From Nitratireductor aquibiodomus NL21 = JCM 21793 (GTDB lineage: Bacteria > Pseudomonadota > Alphaproteobacteria > Rhizobiales > Rhizobiaceae): a stretch of 64,000 nt of DNA. Positions 48,349 to 58,375 of this stretch are shown here, in pieces. The notes beneath the pieces were generated by a model. It was not told where the DNA came from and did not search any database. It worked only from the letters and a program-made list of their open reading frames with translations. A program made the translations under genes and the position numbers. Location: assembly GCF_000615975.1 (NCBI RefSeq), contig NZ_BAMP01000015.1, positions 1-64,000 of the forward strand, in the 5' to 3' direction. Within the stretch, counting starts at the first letter, position 1. Each line of letters begins with the position of its first letter.

Positions 48349-49749
48349 ATGTTCCTTTCCGTTTTCGACCTGTTCAAGATCGGCATCGGACCGTCCAGCT
48401 CGCACACGATGGGGCCGATGACGGCGGCGGAGCGATTTCTGGCCGAGATCGCGGGCGATGACTGGCCGCGCCCGGCGGGAAGCGCCGTGCACCGGCTCTC
48501 GGTGAGCCTGCATGGCTCTCTCGCCTTTACCGGTGTCGGGCACGGCACGGACCGGGCGGTCATACTCGGGCTTGCAGGCTACAATCCGCTGACCGTTGAT
48601 CCCGACCGGATGGACGGGCAACTCGCCACCATCGCCGCCGAAAAGATGGTGCGGCCGGCAGGGCATCCGCTTTACCACTTCGACCCGGAAACCGATCTTG
48701 TGCTGGACAAAAAGCAGGCTCTGCCGGGGCATGCCAATGGCATGGCATTCAACGCCCATGATGTGGATGACAGGCTTCTCCTGCGGCGGATCTATTACTC
48801 CATCGGCGGCGGTTTCGTGGTTTCCGAGGAAGAGCTTCAGACACTCAAGAACGAATCCGCGAAGCCCGCAAAGGACGATGTACCGTTTCCCTTCGCCAGC
48901 GCCCGCGAAATGCTCGCCATGGCGGCTGAGAGCGGGCTCTCCATTGCCGAGATGAAACGGGCGAACGAAGAAAAACACATGACGCGGGCCGAGCTCGATA
49001 CCGGGCTGGACCGCATCTGGCAGGCGATGGACGCGTGTATCGAACGCGGCCTCTCGCAGGACGGTGTCATGCCAGGCGGCCTCAATGTGCGTCGTCGCGC
49101 CCGTCATCTGCACGAAAAGCTGGACGAGGACTGGCGTCAGAACCGTCCCAACCCATTGGCAGCAAACGACTGGCTTTCCGTTTTTGCGATGGCCGTGAAC
49201 GAGGAAAACGCCAGCGGCGGACGTGTGGTGACCGCGCCGACCAATGGCGCGGCAGGTGTGGTGCCGGCCGTCATGCGCTACTGGCAGAAATTCCATGTGG
49301 ATGCGGACACCAACGGCATCCGCGATTTCCTGCTGACGGCGGCGGCCATTGGCGGCATCGTCAAGCACAACGCCTCCATCTCCGGGGCTGAGGTGGGCTG
49401 CCAGGGCGAGGTCGGGTCGGCCTCCGCCATGGCTGCCGCAGGCCTTGCCGCCGTTTTGGGCGGTACGCCGGAGCAGGTCGAAAATGCCGCCGAGATCGCG
49501 CTTGAACATCACCTGGGCATGACGTGCGACCCGGTTGCCGGGCTGGTGCAGGTTCCCTGCATCGAACGCAATGCGCTGGGCTCTGTCAAAGCCGTCACGG
49601 CGGCTTCACTGGCCGTAAAGGGCGACGGCAAACATTTCGTCTCTCTGGACGCTGCGGTGGAGACCATGCGACAGACCGGAATGGACATGAACGAACGCTA
49701 CAAGGAAACAAGCCTTGGCGGCCTTGCGGTCAATGTCGTCGAGTGCTGA
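48349..49749 (+). CDS. sdaA: L-serine ammonia-lyase (iron-sulfur type)
   Basis: 466-aa enzyme deaminating L-serine to pyruvate. The N-terminal domain starts [20 protein letters not shown] with GPMTAAE. The three Cys ligands of the 4Fe-4S cluster are visible in [18 protein letters not shown] and [30 protein letters not shown] and AISGAE-like SISGAEVGC are family motifs. The start MFLSVFDLF at 48349 is used; a longer open frame to 48190 lies over the terminator. Confidence 0.95.
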   Translation: MFLSVFDLFKIGIGPSSSHTMGPMTAAERFLAEIAGDDWPRPAGSAVHRLSVSLHGSLAFTGVGHGTDRAVILGLAGYNPLTVDPDRMDGQLATIAAEKMVRPAGHPLYHFDPETDLVLDKKQALPGHANGMAFNAHDVDDRLLLRRIYYSIGGGFVVSEEELQTLKNESAKPAKDDVPFPFASAREMLAMAAESGLSIAEMKRANEEKHMTRAELDTGLDRIWQAMDACIERGLSQDGVMPGGLNVRRRARHLHEKLDEDWRQNRPNPLAANDWLSVFAMAVNEENASGGRVVTAPTNGAAGVVPAVMRYWQKFHVDADTNGIRDFLLTAAAIGGIVKHNASISGAEVGCQGEVGSASAMAAAGLAAVLGGTPEQVENAAEIALEHHLGMTCDPVAGLVQVPCIERNALGSVKAVTAASLAVKGDGKHFVSLDAAVETMRQTGMDMNERYKETSLGGLAVNVVEC

Positions 49750-49821
49750 GCGCGTTCAGACACTGTGGAGAGCGCACGGGCCGCGCTTGACCTTCACTGC
49801 CTGCCACCCGACATTCAGGAC

Positions 49822-50256
49822 ATGGCACTGAATCTCATAAAATTGTGCGTCGGCTGTGAAAGCGTCGAGCAACTGGAAGACTGGATCGCGCTGCGCGTTC
49901 GCGAAAAAAAGGCGCGTGGCGAGCCGGCCGAACACTTCCACACGACCCGCATGGTGCCCAAACGCGTGGAGGAACTGACGGAAGGTGGCTCGCTCTACTG
50001 GGTGATCAAGGGGTCGGTTCAATGCCGACAACGGCTTGTTGACATACGGCCGTTTCGTGACGCGGAGGGTGTGTCCCGCTGCCATCTCGTTCTGGAGCCC
50101 AGACTGGTGCGCACGCAATTTCAGCCACGCCGGGCCTTTCAGGGGTGGCGCTATCTGGATGCGAAGGACGCGCCGGCCGATATTGGCAGCGCGGGAGACG
50201 ATGCCGCGATGCCTCAGGAACTGCGCCGCGAACTCTCTGAACTCGGCTTGCTGTAG
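49822..50256 (+). CDS. DUF1489 family protein
   Basis: 144-aa soluble protein beginning MALNLIKLCVGCESVEQLED, the conserved start of alphaproteobacterial DUF1489 proteins. Other features are HTTRMVPKRVEEL, GSLYWVIKGSVQCRQRLVDI and a FQGWRYLD segment near the C-terminus. ATG 49822 has AGGA upstream. Function is not known. It lies 72 bases after sdaA on the same strand. Confidence 0.88.
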   Translation: MALNLIKLCVGCESVEQLEDWIALRVREKKARGEPAEHFHTTRMVPKRVEELTEGGSLYWVIKGSVQCRQRLVDIRPFRDAEGVSRCHLVLEPRLVRTQFQPRRAFQGWRYLDAKDAPADIGSAGDDAAMPQELRRELSELGLL

Positions 50257-50322
50257 CGACCGTTCTGGCGCAGGCTTGTCGTCAGCCTTGCAACCGGTCC
50301 GAACACGCCCATCTTTCTCACT

Positions 50323-51059
50323 ATGAGCGACAAGAAAACGCCTGCACCACACCGCGCCAAAGCCGATCTCGCCGCGCCCAGGTCCACTTCGGGCGCGATC
50401 GACGCCTTCGTTCGGCATGCCCGTGCCGTTGCGCCGGTACACGGAACGGGCACAGGCCGCCTGATTCTGGCGCTCGACGCGACGATGAGCCGTCAGCCGA
50501 CCTGGGATCTCGCCTGCAAGCTTCAGGCGGAAATGTTCGATGCAGTCGGCAAGGCCGGTGCACTCAATGTTCAGCTCGTCTACTTCCGCGGTTTTGGCGA
50601 AAGCCGCGCCTCGCGTTTCGTGCGCGATACCGATGCGTTGAAAACGCTGATGACGAAGATCGACTGTCGCGGCGGCCACACGCAGATCGGCAAGGTGCTT
50701 GCACATGCGCTGAAGGAAACGGCGCGCGAAAAGATCAACGCGCTTGTCTATATTGGCGATGCATGGAGGAGAGCGTGGACGAGCTTTCCGACAGGGCCGG
50801 GCGGCTTGGCCTGAGCGGCGTCCCGGTCTTCGTCTTTCAGGAGGGGCACGATCCCGTCGCAGAGCGTGCTTTCCGTGAGATCGCCCGACTGTCGAAGGGG
50901 GCGTGGTTTCGGTTCGATTCACGTTCGGCAGCGGAACTCGGCAGGCTCCTGTCCGCCGTCGCCGTCTATGCAACGGGTGGGCTGAAGGCACTCAGCGATC
51001 GCAACCGGCCGGAAGATCGCCGGATGCTGGAGCACCTGCGCGGCGGAAAAGACCGATGA
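50323..51059 (+). CDS. VWA-domain-like protein, frameshifted
   Basis: About 245 aa after repair. A von Willebrand A-like fold is suggested by LILALDATMSRQPTWDLACK (a MIDAS-like DxTxS), VQLVYFRGFGESRAS, GGHTQIGKVLAHALKE and INALVYIGDA. At about 50762 one base (probably C) is missing: GDA is followed in another frame by MEESVDELSDRAGRLGLSGV and PVFVFQEGHD. Its stop overlaps the start of the J-domain gene, so the two are probably partners. The role is unknown. Confidence 0.82.
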
Positions 51060-51751
51060 CCTTTCCCTTCTTTCTCTTTGGGCTTCTGCTGCTTCTGGTT
51101 CTCGGGGGGCTTGCATTCGTTAATGCGAGCCCGAAGCGGGTGGCAGATACACTGCGAATAGCCGGCCCGGCGGTGCTGGCGCTTTCCGGCGTGGTGATGC
51201 TCTTTGCGGGCAGGGCGGGAATCGGCGGAATGCTTATTTCGGCAGCCGCCGCCTGGTTCGGTTCAGCGCGGCTGAGGATGGGACGGGCCAAAACGCCTGG
51301 CCAGCGCTCAACCGTGCGCTCCGCTGCCATCGAGATGGAACTCGATCACGATAGCGGAAAATTGTCCGGTGTGGTCCTGGCCGGTCGGCACGAAGGACGC
51401 CGGCTCGCGGACATGACGCAGGAAGAACTGCTTTCGCTCTACGCCGAGCTCGAACGCGACGAGGAGAGCCTAAGGCTTCTCGAAACCTATCTTGACAGCG
51501 AATTCCCCGCCTGGCGCGACAGCACGCAGTCGGATGGCGACCGGGGGGAGGGAGTTGCGCCGGGCACGGGCCCCATGACCGAGGAGGAGGCCTATGAGGT
51601 CCTTGGTCTTGAACGAGGTGCGACCGTTGCGCAGATCAGACAGGCTCACCGCCGCCTGATGCAGCGCCTGCATCCCGACATGGGAGGAACCTCGTCTCTT
51701 GCCGCCCGCATCAACGAGGCGCGCGATATTCTGCTGTCCACTCATCACTGA
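51056..51751 (+). CDS. Membrane-anchored J-domain protein (DnaJ-like)
   Basis: 231-aa Hsp70 co-chaperone-like protein. Two membrane segments at the N-terminus (FFLFGLLLLLVLGGLAFV and IAGPAVLALSGVVMLFAGRA), a middle helical part (MTQEELLSLYAELERDEESL) and a C-terminal J domain (about 175-231) with EEAYEVLGLERGATVAQIRQ and the HPD of MQRLHPDMGG. The arrangement resembles TIM14/DjlC-like proteins. It overlaps the VWA-like gene by 4 bases (ATGA). Confidence 0.9.
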   Translation: MTFPFFLFGLLLLLVLGGLAFVNASPKRVADTLRIAGPAVLALSGVVMLFAGRAGIGGMLISAAAAWFGSARLRMGRAKTPGQRSTVRSAAIEMELDHDSGKLSGVVLAGRHEGRRLADMTQEELLSLYAELERDEESLRLLETYLDSEFPAWRDSTQSDGDRGEGVAPGTGPMTEEEAYEVLGLERGATVAQIRQAHRRLMQRLHPDMGGTSSLAARINEARDILLSTHH

Positions 51752-51798
51752 ATTCCCGCTACGCGCGACGCTGTCCTGACTCATCTTCAACTCCGGTC

Positions 51799-53165
51799 TT
51801 ACTGCTGCACGGCGTAGCAGGAGATGCTTTTCTTCTTGAGCGACGCACAGGCGCCCCATGCATCGGACTTGCTGTCGAACCCGACGAAGCGCGCGCGATG
51901 ATAGGTGATGCCGCCCTTTTCGAACGTTTCGGTGATCGGCACGGCCCGTGCGAGCACCTGGCCGGCCTTCTTCTCGGTTTCGGCGAGGAACATGAGGCTT
52001 CATCCTCACTCGGCATCGATGCGACCTGGATCACCCAGCCGCCTGCGGAGGCGCGCCCCTGCGGCTCGGGCGCGGTGGAAGCCGTGGGCATAGGGTCGAC
52101 CGCCGCAACAGCCGCACGGGGGCGCGGCACGGCAGTGTTCATGACAGCAGCGGCCTTGACCGGGGCTTCCGGCGCGTAGGCCGTCAGCGTTTCGGCTTCC
52201 GGACGCTCGGTCGGCAGAGGCACCTGCTTGCCGGGAATCATTGCTGCAAGCGCGGTGCGGGCGCCGCCTGGCGCCTTGGCGATCAGCATGCGGTCCCGCC
52301 CGGTGGAGCCCTTGTTCAGGTAGCGCTTGATCAGATCGGCCATGTGCGCGTCGCGGCTGCGCGACGTGCGGCCGCCCAGAACCACGGCGACGATGCTGCG
52401 GCCATTTGCCTGCACGGAGCTGGCGAGGTTGAAACCGGAAGCGCGCGTATAGCCGGTCTTGATGCCGTCGACGCCGTTGACGCGCCCGAGAAGGCGATTG
52501 TGGTTGCCGTAGCGGCGCTTCTTGTAGGTGAAGGAAGTGGTCTGAAAATAGCTGTAGTACTGCGGATAGTGCTCGCGCAGGGCGATGCTGAGCTTGGCCA
52601 TGTCGCGCGCGGTTGTCTTCTGCCGGCTGTTGGGAAGGCCGTGCGCGTTCTTGAACGTGGTGCGGGACATGCCGAGCTGACGCGCTTTCGCCGTCATCAT
52701 GGATGCGAACTTGGCTTCCGAACCGCCGAGAAACTCGGCAACGGCGGTTGCCGCGTCGTTTGCGGAGCGGGTTACGAGTGCCCGGACCGCCTGATCGACA
52801 GTCAGGCTGTCGCCGGGGCGCAGCGCGATGTTCGTCGGTGGCTCGGCCGCCGCATTGCGTGACACGGGGACGCGCGTATCCTTTTTGATGCGTCCGCTCG
52901 AAAGAGCCTCGAAAATCATGTAGGCCGTCATCATCTTGGTGAGCGAGGCCGGGTAGCGTGGCGCGTCGGCATTCGATTCGTAAAGCACCTTGCCGGTCTT
53001 TGCGTCCATGACGATGCCCGCATATTTGGCGTTTGCGGAAGCCTGCTCCGCCGCGCCCAGCATGACGATACCTGAAACGAAAAGTGCCGTGAGAATCCTG
53101 CCTGAGAGCCGCACAAGATTCGCTCTACCCAACAACGCCTGACGCACGATTACACCCATTTGCAT
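51799..53165 (-). CDS. D-alanyl-D-alanine carboxypeptidase with C-terminal SPOR domain, frameshifted
   Basis: Penicillin-binding protein of the DacA/PBP5 class trimming peptidoglycan stem peptides. A signal peptide (ILTALFVSGIVMLGAAEQAS, cut near ANA) precedes the catalytic motifs S74-x-x-K77 (YPASLTKMM), SAN in TRSANDAAT and KTG in GIKTGYTRASGF. After a Pro/Ala-rich linker comes a SPOR domain (GGWVIQVASMPSEDEA). At about 51996 one C seems lost, and the continuing frame reads MFLAETEKKAGQVLARAVPI, ending CYAVQQ at 51799; about 455 aa. Without repair the open frame runs on to 51759. SPOR suggests targeting to denuded peptidoglycan at the septum. Confidence 0.92.
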
Positions 53166-53479
53166 CTGGTTTCAGGCCGCGAAGCATCCCCACTCGCTGG
53201 CCCATTTCCCATCACCCTATCGGCGTCGGCGTTACCAATCCGTTTATGGTGAGCCATTCGTTGACGGAATTTCTTAACATTGACTCGAAATCGAACGATC
53301 TTTCCGGTCAAAGGGTGGCGAAGACGGATCAACTGTCATGATGGCGTAGTTTTGAACGCAAAAGGCTTTCACCCATATTGTCAGGAACGCATAAGGGCTT
53401 AAAATTGTCGGAAGGGTACCTACATGTCCCACGTAAGGGCTCGGCACAGGGAATGGAATTTTTGAATATCGGTGAAGCC
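53166..53479. other. Divergent intergenic region, 314 bases
   Basis: Separates the carboxypeptidase gene from clpS. It must contain promoters for both directions, with TTGAC-like hexamers around 53260-53285, but I could not pair one with a convincing -10 sequence. No other feature seen. Confidence 0.4.
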
Positions 53480-53830
53480 ATGCAGCACGACGCCTGGCGA
53501 ATGCAGGATGGCGAGGATGACGGTGACAGTTCCGACCGCGGGACTGCGGTCATCACGCGTACGAAAACCAAGACGAAGAAGCCGAGCCTCTATCGTGTGT
53601 TGTTGCTGAATGACGATTACACGCCCATGGAGTTCGTCATTCACGTGCTTGAGCGATTCTTCAGGAAGGATCGCGAGGCCGCGACCAGAATTATGCTGCA
53701 CGTACACAATCACGGTGTTGGTGAATGTGGCGTGTTCACGTTCGAAGTGGCTGAGACCAAGGTGACGCAGGTGATGGATTTCGCCCGGCAGAATCAGCAT
53801 CCACTTCAATGCGTGATGGAAAAGAAATGA
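53480..53830 (+). CDS. clpS: ATP-dependent Clp protease adaptor ClpS
   Basis: 116-aa adaptor delivering N-degron substrates to ClpAP. The conserved core is [20 protein letters not shown] with [29 protein letters not shown] and a C-terminal [12 protein letters not shown]. The start is uncertain: ATG 53480 (with GGTGAAG upstream) gives the usual length; ATGs at 53453, 53501 and 53378 are in frame. clpA follows after 8 bases, the normal order. Confidence 0.93.
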   Translation: MQHDAWRMQDGEDDGDSSDRGTAVITRTKTKTKKPSLYRVLLLNDDYTPMEFVIHVLERFFRKDREAATRIMLHVHNHGVGECGVFTFEVAETKVTQVMDFARQNQHPLQCVMEKK

Positions 53831-53838
53831 GGTACTGA

Positions 53839-56297
53839 ATGCCGGCTTTTTCCCAAGGCTTGGAGCGGGCACTGCATCAGGCGCTCACCTTCGCCAATGA
53901 GCGCCACCATGAATATGCGACGCTCGAGCACCTGCTCCTGGCGCTGATCGACGATTCGGACGCTGCAGCCGTCATGCGGGCCTGCAATGTCGATCTCGAT
54001 GCGCTCAAGGATACGGTGGTCAAATATATCGACGGCGAACTCGATAACCTCGTCACGGGCTATGACGAGGATTCCAAGCCGACCGCAGGCTTCCAGCGCG
54101 TCATCCAGCGCGCTGTCATCCATGTGCAGTCGTCCGGGCGCGAAGAGGTGTCCGGGGCGAACGTGCTCGTGGCGATTTTCGCCGAACGCGAAAGCCATGC
54201 GGCCTATTTTCTGCAGGAACAGCAGATGACCCGTTACGACGCGGTCAACTATATCAGTCATGGCATCGCCAAGCGGCCCGGTGGGTCGGAGGCAAGAACG
54301 CCCCGCGGTGCAGAAGACGACGACGCCGGCGCACCGGGTGCGGAGGCGGAAGAGGGCGGCAAGAAGAAACAGGCGCAGGACGCGCTCACCGCCTATTGCG
54401 TCAACCTCAATGAGAAGGCGCGGGCAGGCCGTATCGATCCTCTGATCGGGCGCGCGCCCGAGATCAACCGCACGATCCAGGTCCTGTGCCGCCGCTCCAA
54501 GAACAACCCGCTTTACGTTGGCGATCCCGGCGTCGGCAAGACGGCGATTGCCGAGGGGCTCGCCAAGCGCATCGTCGAGGGCGATGTGCCGGATGTTCTG
54601 GCGGACGCGACGATTTTCGCCCTCGATATGGGCACGCTTCTGGCCGGGACACGCTATCGTGGTGATTTCGAGGAACGCCTGAAGCAGGTCGTGAAGGAGC
54701 TGGAGGATTATCCCGGCGCGGTTCTATTCATCGACGAAATTCACACAGTCATCGGCGCAGGCGCAACGTCCGGCGGTGCGATGGACGCGTCCAATCTCCT
54801 GAAGCCTGCCTTATCGTCCGGCTCGATTCGCTGCATTGGCTCCACCACCTACAAGGAGTTCCGGCAGTTTTCGAAAAAGACCGTGCGCTGGTACGCCGCT
54901 TCCAGAAGATCGACGTCAGCGAGCCGACGGTTGAGGACGCCATCGAGATCATGAAGGGGCTAAAACCCTATTTCGAGGATTTCCATAAGGTCCGCTACAC
55001 AAATGAAGCCGTGAAGGCGGCGGTGGAACTTTCCGCGCGCTATATCAACGACCGCAAACTGCCCGACAAGGCAATCGACGTGCTGGACGAAACCGGCGCA
55101 TCGCAAAAGCTGCTGCCGGAATCGAAACGACGCAAGACGATCAACGTCAAGGAAATCGAGGCGACGATTGCCACCATGGCCCGCATCCCGCCAAAAACCG
55201 TTTCGGCCGATGACGAGAAGGTTCTGGCGACGCTTGAGGACGAGCTGAAGCGGGTCGTTTACGGGCAGGACGCAGCCATCACGGCGCTTTCTTCGGCGAT
55301 CAAGCTGGCACGTGCCGGCCTGCGGGAGCCTGAGAAGCCGATTGGCTCCTATCTGTTCTCGGGCCCCACGGGTGTTGGCAAGACCGAGGTCGCCAAACAG
55401 CTTGCGGCATCGCTTGGTGTGGAGCTCCTTCGCTTCGACATGTCGGAATACATGGAGCGCCATACGGTCTCGCGGCTGATCGGCGCTCCGCCCGGTTATG
55501 TCGGCTTCGACCAGGGTGGCCTGCTGACCGACGGTGTCGACCAGCATCCGCATTGCGTGCTGCTTCTCGACGAAATCGAGAAGGCGCATCCGGATCTGTT
55601 CAACATCCTGTTGCAGGTGATGGATCACGGCAAGCTTACGGACCACAACGGCAAGAGCATCGATTTCCGCAATGTGATCCTCATCATGACGACCAATGCG
55701 GGCGCATCCGATATGGCCAAGCCAGCCATCGGTTTCGGATCGTCGAAGCGTGAAGGTGACGATATGGAGGCGATCAACCGCCTCTTTACCCCGGAATTCC
55801 GCAACCGCCTGGACGCCGTTATCCCGTTTGGCGCTCTGCCGGTCCCGGTCATTCATCAGGTCGTGCAGAAGTTTGTCATGCAGCTCGAGGCACAGCTTGC
55901 CGAGCGCCGCGTCACCTTCGATCTCTCGGAGGATGCCGTCGCCTGGCTTGCCGACAAGGGGTATGACGAACGGATGGGCGCGCGTCCTCTTGGACGTGTC
56001 ATTCAGGAGCATATCAAGAAGCCACTCGCAGACGAGGTGCTTTTCGGCCGGCTCAAGAAGGGCGGTACGGTCCGCGTAACCGTCGAGAAGGACGATACGG
56101 GTGAGAGCCGCCTGAAGCTTGACGCCGTGCCCGACGATGCGCCGATCAAGCCGCGCGAGGAGGTTCCGGCCAAGAAGAAGGCGAAGCCGGCTGCCAGGAA
56201 AACGCGCAAGCCCAAATCGGCTGCCAAACCCAAGGCGCAAAAGCCCAAGGATCCGCCCAAGCGCAGCCTCGTGCCGCAGTTGCCGCGCAAGAGCTGA
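53839..56297 (+). CDS. clpA: ATP-dependent Clp protease ATP-binding subunit ClpA, frameshifted, with Lys-rich C-terminal tail
   Basis: AAA+ unfoldase that feeds ClpP. An N-terminal Clp-N domain ([20 protein letters not shown]) precedes D1 with Walker A GDPGVGKT (228-235) and D2 with GPTGVGKTE (about 508). A ClpP-binding loop is visible as [11 protein letters not shown]. At 54868-54871 one T seems missing: YKEFRQF is followed in another frame by [20 protein letters not shown]; repaired length about 819 aa. The last 50 residues form a Lys/Pro/Ala-rich tail ([20 protein letters not shown]) absent from E. coli ClpA. A terminator hairpin follows. Confidence 0.94.
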
Positions 56298-56330
56298 TAG
56301 CCGGAAACGGTTCTCGAGTGGACTAATTTC

Positions 56331-56363
56331 GAAGGCGTGGGTGTCCCAAGCACCCACGCCTTC
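56331..56363 (+). terminator. Terminator hairpin after clpA
   Basis: Perfect 13-bp stem GAAGGCGTGGGTG (56331-56343) with CACCCACGCCTTC (56351-56363) and a 7-base loop, 33 bases after the clpA stop. No T run follows, so it may be Rho-assisted or a stability hairpin. Confidence 0.7.
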
Positions 56364-56407
56364 GTCGTATCGCCCACCGGGCAGGGCTGTGCTAGGTCGT
56401 TGAAGCG

Positions 56408-57157
56408 ATGAGTGAGAATGCGACAGCCGAATCGAGCAGCGAAGAAAGCCACTTTGCCTGGTATCTGCGGGGCGTGCGGCGCTGCTTCTCGATACCGGGC
56501 CTGGTGCTGGTAAGCGCGTTCATCGGGTTTGCCGGCCTTGCGCGAGAAGCTGGGCTTACGCTTCCCCAGACCGTTTTCATGACGGGCGTTGTCTGGGCCC
56601 TGCCTGCACAGGTCGTTCTGGTCGGCGCGGTTCTGGCGGGCAACAGTCTGATTGCCGCAGCCTTCGCTGTCGCCCTTTCATCAGTTCGTCTGGCGCCAAT
56701 GGTTGTTGCCTTGACGCCGGAAATGCGTACGCCCGGAACCCGAAAATGGGTTCTCTACGTCCTTTCCCACTTTGTCGCGATCACCTCCTGGGTGCTCGCC
56801 ATGGAAAGTTTCAGGCATGTACCGCGCCATCTGCGGACGGCGTACTACACCGGTATAGGTTCCACGCTCGTTCTGGTGAACATGGGCGTGGTCGCAACCG
56901 TTTTCCTTTTGGCTGAAAGCCTGCCCGTACAGGTGACGGCAGCGCTGTTCTTCCTGACGCCGATATATTTTCTGACCTCGCTATGGGGGTCGGCACGCGA
57001 ACGGGCAGGGCATGTGGCAATGATCCTGGGGCTGGCGAGCGGGCCGGTGTTCCATATTGTCCTGCCGGGCTTCGACCTGCTCGCTGCCGGCGGCGTGGCA
57101 GGGGGCGCCGCCTATATCTGGCACCGCTCGCGTGTGAGGCGGGAGATGGGCAAGTGA
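56408..57157 (+). CDS. azlC: AzlC-family branched-chain amino acid permease
   Basis: 249-aa inner-membrane protein that with AzlD forms an exporter of branched-chain amino acids. Typical sequence: YLRGVRRCFSIPGLVLVSAF, IGFAGLAREAGLTLPQ, FMTGVVWALPAQVVLVGAV and a ten-residue-separated set of further helices ending in a basic RSRVRREMGK. The stop overlaps the GTG start of azlD by 4 bases. Confidence 0.9.
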   Translation: MSENATAESSSEESHFAWYLRGVRRCFSIPGLVLVSAFIGFAGLAREAGLTLPQTVFMTGVVWALPAQVVLVGAVLAGNSLIAAAFAVALSSVRLAPMVVALTPEMRTPGTRKWVLYVLSHFVAITSWVLAMESFRHVPRHLRTAYYTGIGSTLVLVNMGVVATVFLLAESLPVQVTAALFFLTPIYFLTSLWGSARERAGHVAMILGLASGPVFHIVLPGFDLLAAGGVAGGAAYIWHRSRVRREMGK

Positions 57158-57504
57158 GTTTCGACGCGTTCGATGCCTGGTGGTGGCCCTATCTGTTCAT
57201 CCTGCTTGCCGGCTGGCTGGCAACGGATTCGTGGCGCTATCTCGGTGTCTACCTCGGAGGCAAAATGTCTGAGGAGTCAGACATTCTGGTCTTTGTGCGC
57301 TGTGTTGCGACGGCGCTTGTGGCTGCCGTCATTGCCAATCTCATCGTTTTCCCAAGTGGCGCGCTTGCCGATTCCCCTCTTGTCCTGAGGGTGGGTGCGG
57401 CGATTGCAGGGGTCGCCGCCTATCTTCTCGCCCGCAAACAGATTCTCGCCGGAATCGTTGTTGCCGAAACCGTTCTTTTGACCGGGCTTTACCTGATCGG
57501 TTGA
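57154..57504 (+). CDS. azlD: AzlD-family transport protein
   Basis: 116-aa small membrane partner of AzlC. It starts at GTG 57154, inside the azlC stop (GTGA). Features: WPYLFILLAGWLATDSWRYL, GVYLGGKMSEESDILVFVRC and ANLIVFPSGALADSPLVLRV, with about four helices. It converges on the HIT gene with 1 base between the ends. Confidence 0.9.
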   Translation: MSFDAFDAWWWPYLFILLAGWLATDSWRYLGVYLGGKMSEESDILVFVRCVATALVAAVIANLIVFPSGALADSPLVLRVGAAIAGVAAYLLARKQILAGIVVAETVLLTGLYLIG

Positions 57505-57505
57505 C

Positions 57506-57931
57506 CTAAAGCTGGGATCGGATTTTTTCAGCCTGTTCGGCGAGCACCGCCTGATCCGCCATCTCGCCGGTGTGCGGGCGCAGTGCAACGCCTTCAAAAC
57601 GCGGGATGATGTGGACATGCAGGTGAAACACGACCTGACCGCCGGCCAGTTCATTGAACTGCTGGATGGTCACGCCATCCGCATCGAAGGCTGATTTTGC
57701 GGCGCGGGCAAGCTTCTGGACTGTGCGCATCACCGCCGCGAGGCTGTCTGCATCGACATCAAGAATGTTGCGTGAGGGCTTCTTCGGTATGACGAGACAG
57801 TGGCCATCGCCGCGCGGCATGATGTCCATCAACGCAAGGGTCTCGTCATCCTCATAGAGCTTGTGAGAGGGCAGTTCGCCGCGCAGGATTTTTGCGAATA
57901 CGTTGTCGTTGTCATAGGCGGCACTGGTCAT
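57506..57931 (-). CDS. HIT family hydrolase (HinT-like)
   Basis: 141-aa nucleotide-binding hydrolase acting on adenosine phosphoramidates or related AMP conjugates. The histidine triad HLHVHIIPR (FHLHVHIIPRF) is intact, with FAKILRGELPSHKLYEDDET at the N-terminus and QFNELAGGQVVFH before the triad. ATG 57931 is the start; the open frame extends upstream to 58366 over another gene and is not used. Divergent from the SMR pump. Confidence 0.93.
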   Translation of the reverse strand: MTSAAYDNDNVFAKILRGELPSHKLYEDDETLALMDIMPRGDGHCLVIPKKPSRNILDVDADSLAAVMRTVQKLARAAKSAFDADGVTIQQFNELAGGQVVFHLHVHIIPRFEGVALRPHTGEMADQAVLAEQAEKIRSQL

Positions 57932-58039
57932 AGGAACCTCTTGTGTCAGGCAATTGCCGCCGCATTTTTCTGCGCTAATGTCCGGGCCGTCAACTCCCGG
58001 TGTTGAGTGATTCGTAGCGTTATCCAGAAGGTGCAGACC

Positions 58040-58369
58040 GTGACCTATCTTTATCTGATCGTTGCCATTCTGTTCGAGGTGGTGGCGACGACGGCACTCA
58101 AGCAGACCGAGGGGTTCACGCGCCTCATGCCGTCGCTGGTCACGCTCATCGGCTATGCGGTTGCCTTCTTCTTCCTTTCGCTCACGCTGCGCACCATGTC
58201 GGTCGGCATCGTCTACGCACTCTGGTCGGGTGCCGGCATCGTGTTCATCACCGCCATAGGCTGGCTCTGGTTTCAGCAGGCGCTCGACGCTCCGGCGCTT
58301 TTTGGCGTCGGGCTCATCATCGCCGGCGTTCTGGTGATCAATCTCTTTTCGAAATCGGTCATGCACTGA
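58040..58369 (+). CDS. Small multidrug resistance (SMR) family transporter
   Basis: 109-aa, four-helix proton-coupled exporter of cationic compounds. The essential Glu is in LIVAILFEVVATTALK, with LSLTLRTMSVGIVYALWSGAG and a C-terminal GLIIAGVLVINLFSK. The start GTG 58040 has AAGGTG upstream and gives the family length; an ATG at 58007 would add 11 residues. Single-gene arrangement suggests a homodimer. Confidence 0.92.
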   Translation: MTYLYLIVAILFEVVATTALKQTEGFTRLMPSLVTLIGYAVAFFFLSLTLRTMSVGIVYALWSGAGIVFITAIGWLWFQQALDAPALFGVGLIIAGVLVINLFSKSVMH

Positions 58370-58375
58370 AGCCCA

